Assembly (NCBI RefSeq): GCF_901933205.1
Contig: NC_044573.1
Coordinates: 83,286,546 to 83,350,545 of the forward strand
Direction of reading: 5' to 3'
Length of the DNA: 64,000 bases
Source: Camarhynchus parvulus
Taxonomy: Eukaryota > Chordata > Aves > Passeriformes > Thraupidae
Shown: piece after piece, positions 13,726-25,699 of the stretch
Position numbering within the stretch: the stretch's first letter is position 1
Layout: each line of letters begins with the position of its first letter
Made by a program: the position numbers and the translations under genes
The notes under the pieces: generated by a model
What the model was told of the DNA's origin: nothing
What the model saw: only the letters and a program-made list of their open reading frames with translations
Databases searched by the model: none

Positions 13726-14640
13726 TGTGCTGGGTTGACCTTGGTCAACTTCCAGACCACACCCAGCCACCTCTCATTCTATTCCTTCAGCAGGATGAGG
13801 TAGGAAATAGTTTATGGAATCAGATGAAACAGGGAAATGACCAATTACCACTTACCAATTACCATCATGGGCAAAACAGACACAGCCTGGGGAAATTAAC
13901 TTAACTGTATTGCCAATTTAAAATAAGTTTGGATAGTGAGAAGCAATGAAAAATTAAAATAACTCCTTTCCCCTGGCCTCTCTTTCTTCCCAGGCTCAGC
14001 TTTATTCCTTTATACCTGGCTCTTTGACCTCTGCCACCCAAGGCTATGGGGAATAGGGGTAGGAGTCCATCCATAAAAACACCTCTCTGCCTCTCCTCAA
14101 CACACATCTTTCCTGATGTGTCCTTCCATGGGTCCTCCATGACCAGCTTGCCTATGCGTGGGGTCTTCACAGGCTGCACTGTGGCTGCTCCACCGCAGTC
14201 CTCTCCAGGGGCTGCTGGGCAATTCCTGTTTGGTGCCTGGAGCCCCTCCTCCTCTCTGCTCTCACCTGCATGCCCACACGGTTGGTTTGGGGTTTTTTGA
14301 AGTTCTATCTCACAGACCTCTTCCTCATCAGAGTTTTTGCCCCTCCTTACACACACTGTCCCTGAGGTGCGGCCTGAGGTGGGCGGCTGTGTCCGGCTGG
14401 AACCGGCTGTGTCCGGCTGGAACCGCCTGTGTCCGGTTGTGTCTGGCTGGAACCAGCTGTGTCTGGCTGGAACCAGCTGTGTCTGGCTGGAACCGGCTGT
14501 GTCCGGCTGGATCTGGCTGGAACTGGTGTCCGGCTGGAACCAGCTGTGTCCGGCTGGGGCAGCCCCGGCCTCCCCTCACGGAGCCGCCGCTGCTGCTGGG
14601 CCTGGGCGCCCACAGCCTGTGTGGTGCTTTTTTCCTTGGA
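13726..14640 (-). mobile_element. Avian endogenous-retrovirus LTR (solo LTR-like, diverged)
   Basis: A GC-rich island in AT-rich surroundings. Its left edge (TGTGCTGGGTTGACC) is the reverse complement of the 3' terminus of an LTR family that I recall as abundant in bird genomes. Further family marks follow in the right order: GGGCAAAACAGAC near 13870, GGGGAAATTAACTTAA near 13890, a pyrimidine-rich part with CCATGGGTCC and CTGGAGCCCCTCC, then the GGCTGGAACC motif now amplified into a minisatellite. Read on the minus strand, the AT-rich part near 13900 lies where the LTR has its polyadenylation signal, here mutated. No gag, pol or env sequence flanks it, so it is probably a solo LTR. The right edge, its 5' end, is diverged or truncated and placed only roughly. 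Open frames of 100-168 codons inside it are by-products of GC content and repetition. Confidence 0.7.
14385..14556 (+). repeat. 20-bp minisatellite inside the LTR
   Basis: About seven to eight tandem units of GGCTGTGTCCGGCTGGAACC. Units at 14385-14404 and 14405-14424 are identical, and those at 14455-14474 and 14475-14494 share two substitutions (A for the first G, T for C). The unit starting at 14425 carries an extra 10 bases, and the last units (14495-14556) contain partial repeats. The motif also belongs to the surrounding LTR family, apparently as a single copy, so the array looks like a local expansion. Because 20 is not a multiple of 3, all three frames cycle through the repeat, giving repetitive open frames on both strands. 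Confidence 0.9.
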
Positions 14641-17600
14641 ATGTTTAAAACAGAAAGTTTGTAATTTAGCTGATGATGTATGGAGCAGCAGTTTAAAAAG
14701 CCCTGGCTCATATGAATGGGTGCAGGTAGGATGTGTAGGGGAACAACCAGAAAATTAAATCATGTAAGCTTTTGGACAGTGGCATCCTGCCTTTTCTCGT
14801 GAGAAGGATGGAATGTAGGACAGACCTGCCTAAAAAATGACGCCTTGATCTGAAATTTAAAAGTTGTCCAAAATTTCTTCCTTTTAAAACCTAATCTATT
14901 GTATTCTGTTTCTTTTGGAGACTGCATTACACTTATTCTTAAAAGTGTCAATGAAAATTTCCAGGGGAAGAAACTCAGTTTCTTGTGAAGTATTCCAAAA
15001 TAACCATATTCTGATAAATTTAATAGTGTTTCTGGTAATGTAAATGCTTTTTAAAGTATTATTTTAAGGAAAAGTCCTCCAGTTTGACAGTGTGGATCAA
15101 CTATTTCAAAACCATTTAAATGTGGGGTAAAATATATTTGTAGAAGCAATAAGATTCACGCCTTCTTTTTGTCCATCTTTGATATTGTCCAGCCCATGAG
15201 AGGTTGTACAGCATGCAGCACAGCAGGAATCAGAGCAAATGGGCAGCAGAGCAGCCTGTGTTTCTCTGTGCCCTCAGCTCAGCCCACCAGGAGGGGATGA
15301 GATTCTTCCCTTAGTGCTGAGAGAGGGGACCAGCCCCTGCTGCTCAAGGGGAGCACCTCTCAGGTTCTGCTTATGAGCCAATATTCAGAAATGCCTCGCT
15401 GGCAGACAGCCAGTGTGACTGCCTGCACTGCACTGCACTGCACAGCATCTCGTCCTCCAGGAACTCCCCTTGGAAGGGAGCACCAGGCAGCACAGCTCCT
15501 TTGCAAGTGGAAGTTTGACCATGTTCTTGGATGTAGATTGCTACTCTACATATTGGTGTAGATTACATTCCATGTCATTTTGACTCCAACTTGATAGCAA
15601 TGCTGAATTCCTTCCTGTACAGTGCATCTGCAGAGAGCATGTGGGCTCTTCAGAGAGGTCCCATGGCAATGGTAGAATCATGCAGGTGCGTGTTTTGCAG
15701 ATGTCTTCTGGCAGTGACACCAGTATGAGTCCACAAAGTTTACTTGTAGCCTTGTGTAGCCTCACAGGCATGAGAATGAACAGTGAGCTTATTTAAATGA
15801 GGATTTTTATGAAACCAAGTCTAAAGTAAATATCCAAGAAAACTATAACATCAAAAGGAAGTTAGACGCGCACAAAAAAACCAAGCACTTCTCTTACTTG
15901 GGACTATCCTGATGACAATAATGTAGAAAATAACATGCAAGTGATATGTATAGTCTCTGCAGTTTGTAATACAGTTAAATTATCTGAGTGGACTCACACA
16001 GGACACTGTATGGAGTGCTCATCCTTTTTAGCAGGCATAGAGATATGCCTTCTAAAGAACCCACCACCATGCTATTCACAGTGATTAATTATCTGTGAAT
16101 GTGGCTCTGAAATGCAAGGTGGAAATGTAAAATACATGATGCCTATTTTCAGTAAATGTCTTTTCTTTGTAGGTATTTTCATTTATCTGTATAAGACTCT
16201 TTTGATTATTGCTACTAACTAGATAATGAGCATTCAAATTCAAAGAAATCTTGGGTTTTGCTGCAGATCTGTCATGCTGTTTCAGTCGGACTGACCACTG
16301 TTTCTTAGTGCAACTTTTTAGTAGGTTATTTAAAATATCTCTTTTTCATCAAGCATAGCTCCAGTATTTACTAGTGTGAAGAGATAGCAATGAGGAATAC
16401 AAGTGAATGAGGTCTGCACTAAGGTGCAATGATGGCAGGAGATTAAGATGTTGGAGAGCTGTGGTGCACGCTAAAGGAACATTTGCCTTAAGCAATTCTG
16501 CCTGTGAAATACCAATACTGATTTAAAACCAAACACTTATTGATTGATTTATTGCTGTTATTCATTAGCTCTGGCTTCAGGCTTGGTCAAAAGCCTCAAA
16601 CCATGGGTTGTCTTTTATTTATTTGACATTATAATATTCATTTAGCCATAATACTGCAATGAAGGAAGAAGATGTTAAGAAAATTAATTCCTGAAGGTAG
16701 GCTAATATCTTGCATACAGACAATTAAACTTACAAGGAGATGCATATGGTGCAGACTTACTCTTGCCAAAGTTTCACAAGCAGGCATTTCCAGATTCTGG
16801 ACAAAAATGTTGCACCACGCTGTGTCAATCTGTCTGTGCCTTAGGCTGACTGTCTCTTGGATGCATGGTTATTCTTTAATATCAGGAGCTTTACTCAGGC
16901 AGAATTACTGTGCAACATATTGTGCATCGCTGTGCCTTGCTCAAAGTGCTTAGGGATAAATGCACCTCTGGCAGGAAAATTAATGTGTTCCTTTTCTGCT
17001 TTGTTTTATTTTAATTATGGAAAGTAGTAAAGTTGTTTAAAGGAACTTGCATTACATATATATAATGTTCAAAACCCTAAACAAACTCACTCAAATTTGC
17101 TCACAATGAATATTGTATGTGCCAAAGTGTAAAATAACTAGGGGAAGAATATTGCACTAGGTTGTCTTGGATGGATTCAAGAAATAGATAGTAAAACTTT
17201 TATATTTACAAAATCTTTTCTTCTCCTAAGTAAGATGTTTTACCTAAAAATTTTAGGAAAGCAATTGAACTTGCAATATTTACCTATATTTACTGTGTCC
17301 TTGATGTCATTAATTGAATAAAATATATGCACATATATGTTTAAATGTATACATACATATAAAAGCAAAGTAATGTGAACCTGTTGCACACAGGGGCAAT
17401 CTGCGTCAGTCATCTGAGCACATCTCTGAAGTGAGGAAAGATTATTATCTTTATTTTGAGAATTAAGCAGAGACTCTGTCAGTTCCTCTATGTCCCCAAA
17501 GAAGCCTTTGGCAAAGTATGAAATTAAACACATTACTCACCAGTCCTCCACTACAGCCATAACCACTGACCTGAATGATGGACACACTGCAGTAGTCTTC

Positions 17601-18082
17601 AGTCTTTCATAACAGTTATTCTTGATTTTTTTCTCCACATCTGATAACTGTGTGTGACAAAATTCTATGACAGCCAGCAGGCCAGTGTGTTTTTCTCTAG
17701 TAATTGCCCTAAAACTTCATATATCCTGTGCTGACTCAGGCAGCCTTGGCTACCCAGATAAATTGAATCTCTGGAAAATTTGGGTCTGTGTGCATTATGG
17801 GGACAGAAGATCTGGCAGAGATCTTTGATCTCACTGTTCCTGGAACTGCAATTAGGAACATCCATCTGTGACCCCACTGCAATATGTGTAACACACTCCT
17901 GGGACCAAAGAACTTGTAAGAGTCATTACTGCAAACTCAGTATGTATTACTAATGTCAAAACTGTGCTGAAGTTCCATCACTGCATGATGCTGGTATGTG
18001 CTTTAGATCTAATATCACCTATAAAAAATGGGCAGAGTGTTTGCATAGCCTCCTATAAAGTATCATAATTTGTAAAAATAAA
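14641..18082. other. Unique noncoding DNA
   Basis: No gene seen. A somewhat GC-richer patch at 15.2-15.7 kb contains a short CTGCA/TGCAC repetition near 15430 and the first copy of a 25-bp direct repeat. The open frames at 15373-15561 and 16672-16953 have no recognisable motif. A cluster of ATAT-type alternations lies at 17.05-17.36 kb. Confidence 0.5.
15363..15387 (+). repeat. 25-bp direct repeat, copy 1
   Basis: This 25-bp segment begins GGTTCTGC and ends ATATTCA. It is identical, base for base, to 20261-20285. The flanks of the two copies do not align on either side. See the second copy. Confidence 0.9.
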
Positions 18083-18100
18083 TGTCAAGCATGCTTGACA
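18083..18100. repeat. 18-bp perfect palindrome
   Basis: TGTCAAGCATGCTTGACA equals its own reverse complement, with no spacer. It lies in AT-rich sequence with no associated gene. It could bind a symmetrical dimeric factor or form a short cruciform, or it may be chance; no function can be read from it. Confidence 0.9.
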
Positions 18101-20260
18101 GATAATAAAGACTTTATTGTGTAAGGTATAGCTAATTTTCTCCTGAGATATGTTGACACCATTCCATCTAATTTAATCTGAACTTGCAGCAATATATGAT
18201 CATGGTGTATACATCAGTAATTGTGTATCAGGTGTTGTTGTGCCCCCTTTCTTTCTGAGTGTTATTTCTCACTGTCCCTTCAGTCTGACTTTTATTAATA
18301 ACTAGCACAATAGTGAAAAATGTCAGTAATTTCCCTTTATCATTTCCTTCTTTGGGAAATGGAGAGGGTGCACAGGAAAGGGGAAAAGAGACTTCAAACT
18401 GTTGTATCCTTTCCTCATTTGACGTCAGTGTCTATAGGGATTCAGAGGTCCGAAGCTGAGATTGCAGTGAAGGATGTGAAGGCAGACTACTTGAGATTAC
18501 ACAACTCTTTTTTCCATAGAAGAGTTTAAGAGATTCCCTAAAGAGCAGGCTAATATAATGTCCTTCAGAAAAACATGGTTTTTTGTATCTCTTATCCCTA
18601 GAGCAGATTTTTCGTGTGTGAGAAATGGCCTTAATATCACTTAAGACTGATGATGTGGACAAGAATGGCACATATAAGCAAAGGTACAATAGTATTACTG
18701 TTTATCCAAAGTCCAAAATTCAATTACAGGGGCATTGCAGTCTTCATAAGATCAAAAATAATTCTGTCTTTTTAATTCTTATTCTCCTTGAAAAAACAAT
18801 AGCCATATCAGCTATCTGTCATCATCTTCTGCACCTCTTTTTAAATAATTTCTTCTTCCATGTGTACCCATCAATTTTAACTTCTTCTGTGCAGGCAGTA
18901 CTTTGCATTGGTGAAAGATAAGTGATTTCATGCAAGTTCACTGCTTTCAGCTCTGGTGCATCGATTGGAGAAACTGTAGTGTGAATGAGTGCATGTCAGT
19001 TCACGTTTTTCTGAATTTCCATCTTTTCACATATGCTAAAAAGCACAGCTGGACATAAACATGCCATAATCACTCATAGGGCCATTCTATTTTGTGTCAA
19101 TTTTGAAAATTGGCTGCAAGATGCCATGCTTTGTTAATTGAAGGATTGTCTCTGATCTTAGATGCATCTTGATGCAAGTCTGTAGAGAGCTAGAGAGTGA
19201 GTCTGCATCCTCTGGCAGAGATCTACTATCTGAATATTTATTATGAGGATCATACCTGATAAAAAATATGCATAATACTTAGTCTTCAGTGAGGCCTCTG
19301 GTTTTTTACTATCATGGGTGCTTTGTACAGAACTTGGTTGTGTGTGACATGCACACTAAAAAGGCCCTAAATAGCTGTTTTCACTTTAACCTTTTTTTTC
19401 CTTCCCACATTGAGACATCCTTTTAGAATCCTTAAGTCTTGTTTGCAGCTGGGAAGTCTCACAGTTATCCATTTCCTTAATCCTCGTCTTCTTTAAAGTG
19501 GTTAGTTGTTGTTGGAGGGTTGGATCATCACCGTGATATCATGGTAAGCCATCTCACCTGGTTATTCTTGAAGGACCTTTTCTCTTTTCATATCTAACAT
19601 GCATTGTCTTAATATAGGCCTAAGAGAGGCTCCTAACACTGCAGGGACCTCTAGCCAAGAATTAATGGCAATTCTCAAGTTCCCTTGTGTAGCAGAAGAG
19701 CCTCCTCTGTACCCCAGGCCTTGGAGGCATCATGACAGGCTTTCCTCTCTTCTGAGGAAATGGAGCAGAAACGACTTGATGAGGAAACTGACAATTCCCA
19801 CAGCCTTTTTTTTTTCAGTAGAAAAGGAGGTAAGAGATACCTTCAGTACTGGAGACCTCCACAGATAAAGAATATCTATCTAGGAAAAGAGCTGAGGGGG
19901 CTTGGGGTTGGTTCTGAGGTGGGAAGTCTGTCCCCAAGGCTTCAGTAGCCTGTTCAGGGCATAAAATCAGGGAACGGTAGCCCAGCTTACAAAGCTACCA
20001 GCTGGCATAGGTCCCTTGGTCACATAGGAAAAAATCTCTGCCTATAGCTTCAGGTTTAGCATATGGAGATGAGCCTTTTTTAATCCATCCTGTGTGTGGG
20101 TTCAACTCCTTAAAAATAGTTGCTGCAGCTGCACACTCTGAGTCTCTGTTCCTCTGAAGTAGGAGGGATGCTGAGCAGGTTTACAGCACGGTGTCTTGAA
20201 GTAATGTCTCCCCACTGCCTTTAATTCTCCTGGGGACAACTTTTGCACAAGCCAAAAAGG
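18101..20260. other. Unique noncoding DNA
   Basis: No gene seen. Open frames at 18320-18529, 18625-18921 and 19599-19868 are of chance length and show no domain. A T-run plus CAG at about 19806-19820 resembles a 3' splice site but is followed at once by TAG. Confidence 0.5.
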
Positions 20261-20285
20261 GGTTCTGCTTATGAGCCAATATTCA
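20261..20285 (+). repeat. 25-bp direct repeat, copy 2
   Basis: Exact duplicate of 15363-15387, in the same orientation, with starts 4898 bp apart. The preceding base (G here, A in copy 1) and the following base (T here, G in copy 1) differ, so the identity is exactly 25 bp. I cannot assign it to a repeat family. Confidence 0.9.
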
Positions 20286-23200
20286 TATGAATGCATAAGC
20301 ACTGTCTAAAGAAAGTGTGAAAATGTTACCAAAAATTAACAGCACATTGAATAGACCTTTCAATTATTCATTGAGAGCCTACTTATATTCCTCTTCGGCA
20401 TTATACTTAGAAGTGTAACGATGCTTTTTCTACAGATTTTATGGATTATAAAATCATAGGATTAGCCACTCCATAAATTAATCCTGATGCATGTTAAGTA
20501 ACTCATCTAAAAATGGATGCTTCCCATATAGAAAATGAATAATTAATTTTTGTTTTCCTGGTAAAAAAAAAATCCCTCAGGTGCTTTTCTGTTTTCTGCT
20601 GAAGCTGAATTTTTTTAGTCCTCTGACAGTGTCTTACACCCCCCAATATGTCTTGTTTCTATGGAGACACCAATGAACTGCAGCTTGCATTCTTCTGCAT
20701 ATCACAATACAAGGTTGCTTCAGAATTTTCCCAGTGTTTCACTGTCTTCTCTTTTAATTAGAAATTAATCAATAGGTTCAGTAGTCTTGTCTCATGCACT
20801 CATATACATTCACAGGCATATATGATCCCTGTGACTGTGAGCCAGCCTATAAACACAATGTATGCTTTCAAAGTTTTAATTTAGAGAACAGCACATTTTA
20901 TATTGAGGCTTATAAGACCAGAATTCTGAGCTGTATGGGATGGCAGTGTGGGAAGATAGATATCTTGTATGCAGTAGATGAAATGGAAGGATTTTATATT
21001 TCATGCTTTTTAAGAATAGGAAGGATGTGTGGAGTTTTGGAATGAACATAAAATATGTTTGGTTCTTTGAATTCTATTAATATTACCTGATATTAATGAA
21101 TTCTTTTATTATTATCTTATATTTTTGTTTGCCTCCCCCCTCTTCCCCTAATTTGTATGTGAAATTTCACCCCTCATCCCTCCCATCCTGAATGACCAGT
21201 TATTTCAGGATGGTTCTGTAGATCTGATCCTCTGAGCCATATTGTTCCTCTGCTGTGAGCACAAGGACTCCTCTTCAGGGCAGCAGGAAGTAAACACTTG
21301 TGTGGCAGAACACGTGCTAGCAAACAGACAAAGAAAGAAGCTATGTAAATGATTTTGTTTATTAATTAAAAATGTACTGTGATGTAAACAGCATTTTTAA
21401 TTATCAAGAACCAGTGAGATTGAAATGATGCCAGAAGTTGTATGCTACTGTTAGTGAGCCCTTTGAAGTCAATAATATGCCTATTCTTCCTTCAATGTAG
21501 TTTGAATTATTTTTCCCTGGTTAAATTGAACTGGTGAAATAGAACCAGGCTGGTGCTGGTGCCCTGAGTTTATTTTTTTATATTATTATTATTATCTCAT
21601 ATTATGCTGTAATAAATTTCCAGTAACAATTCAAAATAGCATTTGCAGAGGCCTCATAATAGATAAATGTTTATGTAAACCACCTGGTGATGGCAACAGA
21701 TTACATCTGATGCTCAGTTTGTGTGCTAAGATGTATCCTGAGCAACTTTTTTCTTATTTTTTTCTTTGTGCTACTCAGCAGACTGTATCCTCCTGCTGTT
21801 TCATATGTTCATTGTGATCTCCTCTAGATAAAGAGTTGGGTTTTTTCCATTTTTTAAAGACTTCTGAAGTTAATAGTAGTCACTAATTGTGCTTAAACAG
21901 CTAATAATCCAATGAAAAATAAAGGGTTTTGATGATACATTTCAAATATTTCTTGGCAATATGTTTGTATTTATGCTAATACATGTATATATACAGATAT
22001 AGGTATGTTCGCCTTTCATCACTGCTTTTTTTGTCAAACTGAAAAGGTAAAAACACAATTAAGTCTTTTATAGACATGATTTCAGAAAGAATGCTTTGTT
22101 TGAAGTCTATGAACATTTATTGCACCCTCAATTTATTTCAACTGTTCAGTATTTTTGTTAACAGACAGAAAATAAGGTTTAACCTCTAGACGGGCCAAAG
22201 CATTACTGCTTTCTCAAGGATAATAGTTGTAGCTATGCCAGCTAGCACATAATGGTTAAATATATCCTTGCTTTTGACAGAAGCTAGTGGAGTTGGAACA
22301 GGGATGAACATAGCTTATTAAATATAGCTCTTATGAAGACTGCTCTATAATTACTGTGACTTTTCTTTGTATCATTATGATCATAGGCTGATGAAAACAA
22401 TGAGTCATGTGCTTTGAAAAGGCCAAGAACTATTCAGCCAAATAAAAAAGATTGTACCTAGAGTAACAGCCCTGTTAGTTTTCTTGGAGTAGTCTATGTA
22501 AATAATGCACTATAAAGGTTAAATAACTTTCACCAAAGCTCCTTCTTCCACTGATAAGAGTTAAAAACTTAGAGGAGAATGCTCTTAGGAGGATCAAAAA
22601 TGCTTCATTCCATGAAATCAAGTACATATCCATGAGCAAATCTTTTGAAAGTCTTTTTAATTGAGACCGGGGTTTTTGTATAAAAATATATGCTGATATT
22701 TTTGAATGTCCTGAAGTCTTTTCTGAAAACTTCAAAATGAAATGACCTATATACTCAAAATACTATGATTACAAAAATACCTGATTGTCCTTTTTTATCA
22801 GCTCTGTCACTTCTCAGATTCAAAATAGTTCTGGATTCAAATATTTTCAATCTTTTCTAAGCCATGAGAGATTTCTGTGGTTTTTGTCCCCAAAAGAAGA
22901 AAAAATGTCAAGGGTGTGTTTTTTTGGTCTAGACTATATACATTTTCCCCAGATCTGTTTTGATACTACTGGGGAGGCATACCCTGATGCAGTTGCTGTA
23001 TGTCAGGAGTAGTGAACTTGAGCTTTCCAACAAAGACCTCAGTCAGTACCAGAATCCACTGTCTTCAAGAGCCCTTGCTTGTGAAGCTTTCCCCTATGTG
23101 TACTTACTGAAGACTAATTTTTAGAGGCCAAAAGTTTGACACTTAAAAATTCAGCAGCTCATGTCTTATTAGTAATGAAGATTAATAATTGCATTTTCTT

Positions 23201-24351
23201 ATTTTAGATTTCATGAGGCAATTGAGGTTCATCAAAACTGAGGAGTATTTATTCCAGATTTTCATTACAAAGAAAATGTGAATCAGTAGTTTCAAACACG
23301 AAGTTAGGCGTTAAGAATAGTTGGTATTCATTGTCGTTCTGGCAGATAGGGCCACCATGTCTGAGATCAGGGCTGGCTGCCTTTTCAAGCAACCACTTGA
23401 CAACTCCTTCTGCGAACCAAGCCAGCTTTGTATTAAAGGCTTTATGTTCATTGCCTTGGTTACATGTACTGGAAGATTTATCTGAAGGCTCACATTCCTC
23501 ATGGTTGTTATTTACTTTCTCACTTCTAGCCTAATTTATTCTCGGTTAGTGTGTTTGCAGGTCACCAGTAACTATGCAGGTAAAATAGATTTTTTCCTTC
23601 TCTGTTTATGCTTTTTGATGTTTGACAGACACCTCTCATGCTTCCCTTAGTTATGCTGGAAATGTATTTGGAAATGTTTGTGTCTGTGTTGAATTCATAT
23701 ATATTCTCACTATGTGTGTCTATTTATGTAAATAATATTATCTTCTATTTAATATTATTTGTTTGTTATCACATACCCTTCTGCACTGCCTTAAAGCAAC
23801 CTAATTGTTTTGTCAATTGCATGGAGTTAATTCAAGGATCTCAAATCTGTAAGGGTAAACTAGAATATGAAACAGTGAGTATGAATAGGTAAATAGAAAG
23901 GAGAACTGTAGTAAATAGTTCAAAACCCATTCTGAAGTAAATACAAACTTTCCAGTAGGTTTGGTTTAGACAAAAGCAAATATATAAGCAGTCAGATTTT
24001 CTATGCCAAGGTTTCACAAATGGCTTCCTGGAAATGCCACAATTAAACATCAGTCAATTGAAAAAATAACTTAGTGAAACCAATTAAAAGGAATTATTTT
24101 GACAAATGGACTTTTAGACCTTGCTGCAGAAACATTGGCTGATGACACATTCCAGTTGTCCGATGTGCTGCTATAATGATTAGTCTCTGTTTCAGCCTTA
24201 TTTAACAGTTTCATTAATAGTATTAAAGAAAGCAAGTGAACAGCATGTTAATGAAGTCAGCAGATGATGTAAACAGCAGGAAACAGAAAATAAACGATAC
24301 TTAAGAGGTTAGAAACATGAGCAGAAGGAGTTTTGAATGTATCATATTCTG
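20286..24351. other. Unique AT-rich noncoding DNA
   Basis: No gene recognised. The 83-codon plus frame at 20794-21045 is preceded by ATTCACAG but has no recognisable domain. The part at about 21340-21660 is rich in TTAATTA/TAATTAAA motifs and a short (ATT)n run. That composition is seen in some conserved noncoding elements, though composition alone proves nothing. Confidence 0.45.
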
Positions 24352-24429
24352 ATTGAGAGAAATGAGAAGCTAATACATCTGTGATAAACTATTGAGAGAA
24401 ATGAGAAGCTAATGCATCTGTGATAAACT
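24352..24429 (+). repeat. 39-bp tandem duplication
   Basis: Two adjacent 39-bp copies, 24352-24390 and 24391-24429, both starting ATTGAGAGAAATGAGAAGC, differ at a single base (TAATACATC versus TAATGCATC). One mismatch in 39 bp marks a fairly recent duplication, typical of replication slippage. Confidence 0.95.
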
Positions 24430-25636
24430 AGTTCAGAACTGATTTTATATGCCTAATACATATTAACTAAATACAAAAAAATATACACATTCAATTACAC
24501 TAAAACATTTTGTTTTCTGGTTGTAGAAGGTCCAGTTTGTAGTCAGTATAATGTCTAAAAGGGAAATACTGTCTTTGAAAGAATGTTTAGATAGATTGTG
24601 TAAAAGACTAGACATGCAATTGCTGAGTTTCACACAAATAAATGGATTGGAACAGCAATTTGCTGTTGTTCAGGCAGGGGTAATGTAAGAGGAAAGACAA
24701 ATGCAGTGAATGAACAAAAAAGGAATGGAGAGCAAGACTACTGTTATCCACATACCTGAAATGTGTAAGCATTTGCAAAAGATATGACTTATTTAGCATT
24801 GCCACAGATTTGATATCTTATCAGGAAAATATTCTTTATTAGATGAAAGCAATCTCTAGCCATACCAAATGAAGATTGAAAAAAATATATGTACAGGCTG
24901 TAAAGCAAATTTAGTGCCAATTAATGGAAACCTAAAACAGGCTGTAGGCTTCCACTCACTTGCATACAGAAATGCCAAGTCTCTCCAACACCCCTGGCTG
25001 TGAATGCATGTTACAGAGTTCCTGAAGATTATATCTAACCTATACTTTTTCCCCCTTCCCCAACAATATCCAAATTATAGGAAAGGAGACTTCCCAAGTG
25101 CTCCATTCAGCAAGCCCAATCCCACACAAGCTCTAAAATATTTCCCCTTCCCCGGTGTGGTGACATGCACACTGCAGGCAGACTGACAACTACCTCCTCC
25201 AGTTGGAACATATAATCATCAATACCCTTCTGAGCTCATTTAAAATGTGACTAACTTAAGCCTCAGCTCATACATTGTCAAATCCCACTTGGTGAGTCTT
25301 GTTCCTGTTCCAGCTGGAGATGGGCCCACGCTGGAATTTGGGAATCTAGTTTGCACGTTCCAAAATTGAACAAAGAGATCGGACTCATTTCTAGTTTCCT
25401 AAACTGCAGTCATGTCTGTAAGTAAAATGCTGAAACATTAGTTGTCTGGGAAAAATAAATGAGTGATGATTGTAAGAGATAAGCTGTGGCTACTCAGTGC
25501 AGTAGCTTCCAGCTTTTTGGTGCTGTTCCCAGAAATGCTTCAACCATGGTGAGGAGCTCAATTCTCTAATTAAAAAAAAAAATTGTATCAAATATTTTTC
25601 AGCTTTACACTCTCAAATTAAAGCTTAAAAACCTCC

Positions 25637-25699
25637 AAGGAAGGAAAGGAGGCCAGATTGGAGGGGGAGGAGGTGAGAGGAAGGAAACGGGTGGAGAAA
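25637..25699 (+). repeat. Purine-rich (GGAA/GGAGG) tract
   Basis: The sequence is about 90% A and G (AAGGAAGGAAAGGAGG, GGAGGGGGAGGAGG and similar), with only a few pyrimidines. It is a low-complexity polypurine stretch without a fixed repeat unit. Confidence 0.75.

Noticed and set aside
13901..14356. 151-codon minus-strand open frame
   Set aside because: It lies wholly inside the LTR-like block, shows no retroviral domain and reflects GC-rich LTR sequence.
14158..14664. 168-codon plus-strand open frame, the longest in the window
   Set aside because: Its repetitive Gly-Trp-Asn/Cys-Pro pattern is produced by the 20-bp minisatellite inside the LTR; parallel frames appear on both strands.
15388..20260. 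A provirus bounded by the two 25-bp repeats
   Set aside because: 25 bp is too short for LTRs, the flanks do not align and no gag or pol-like sequence is seen between them.
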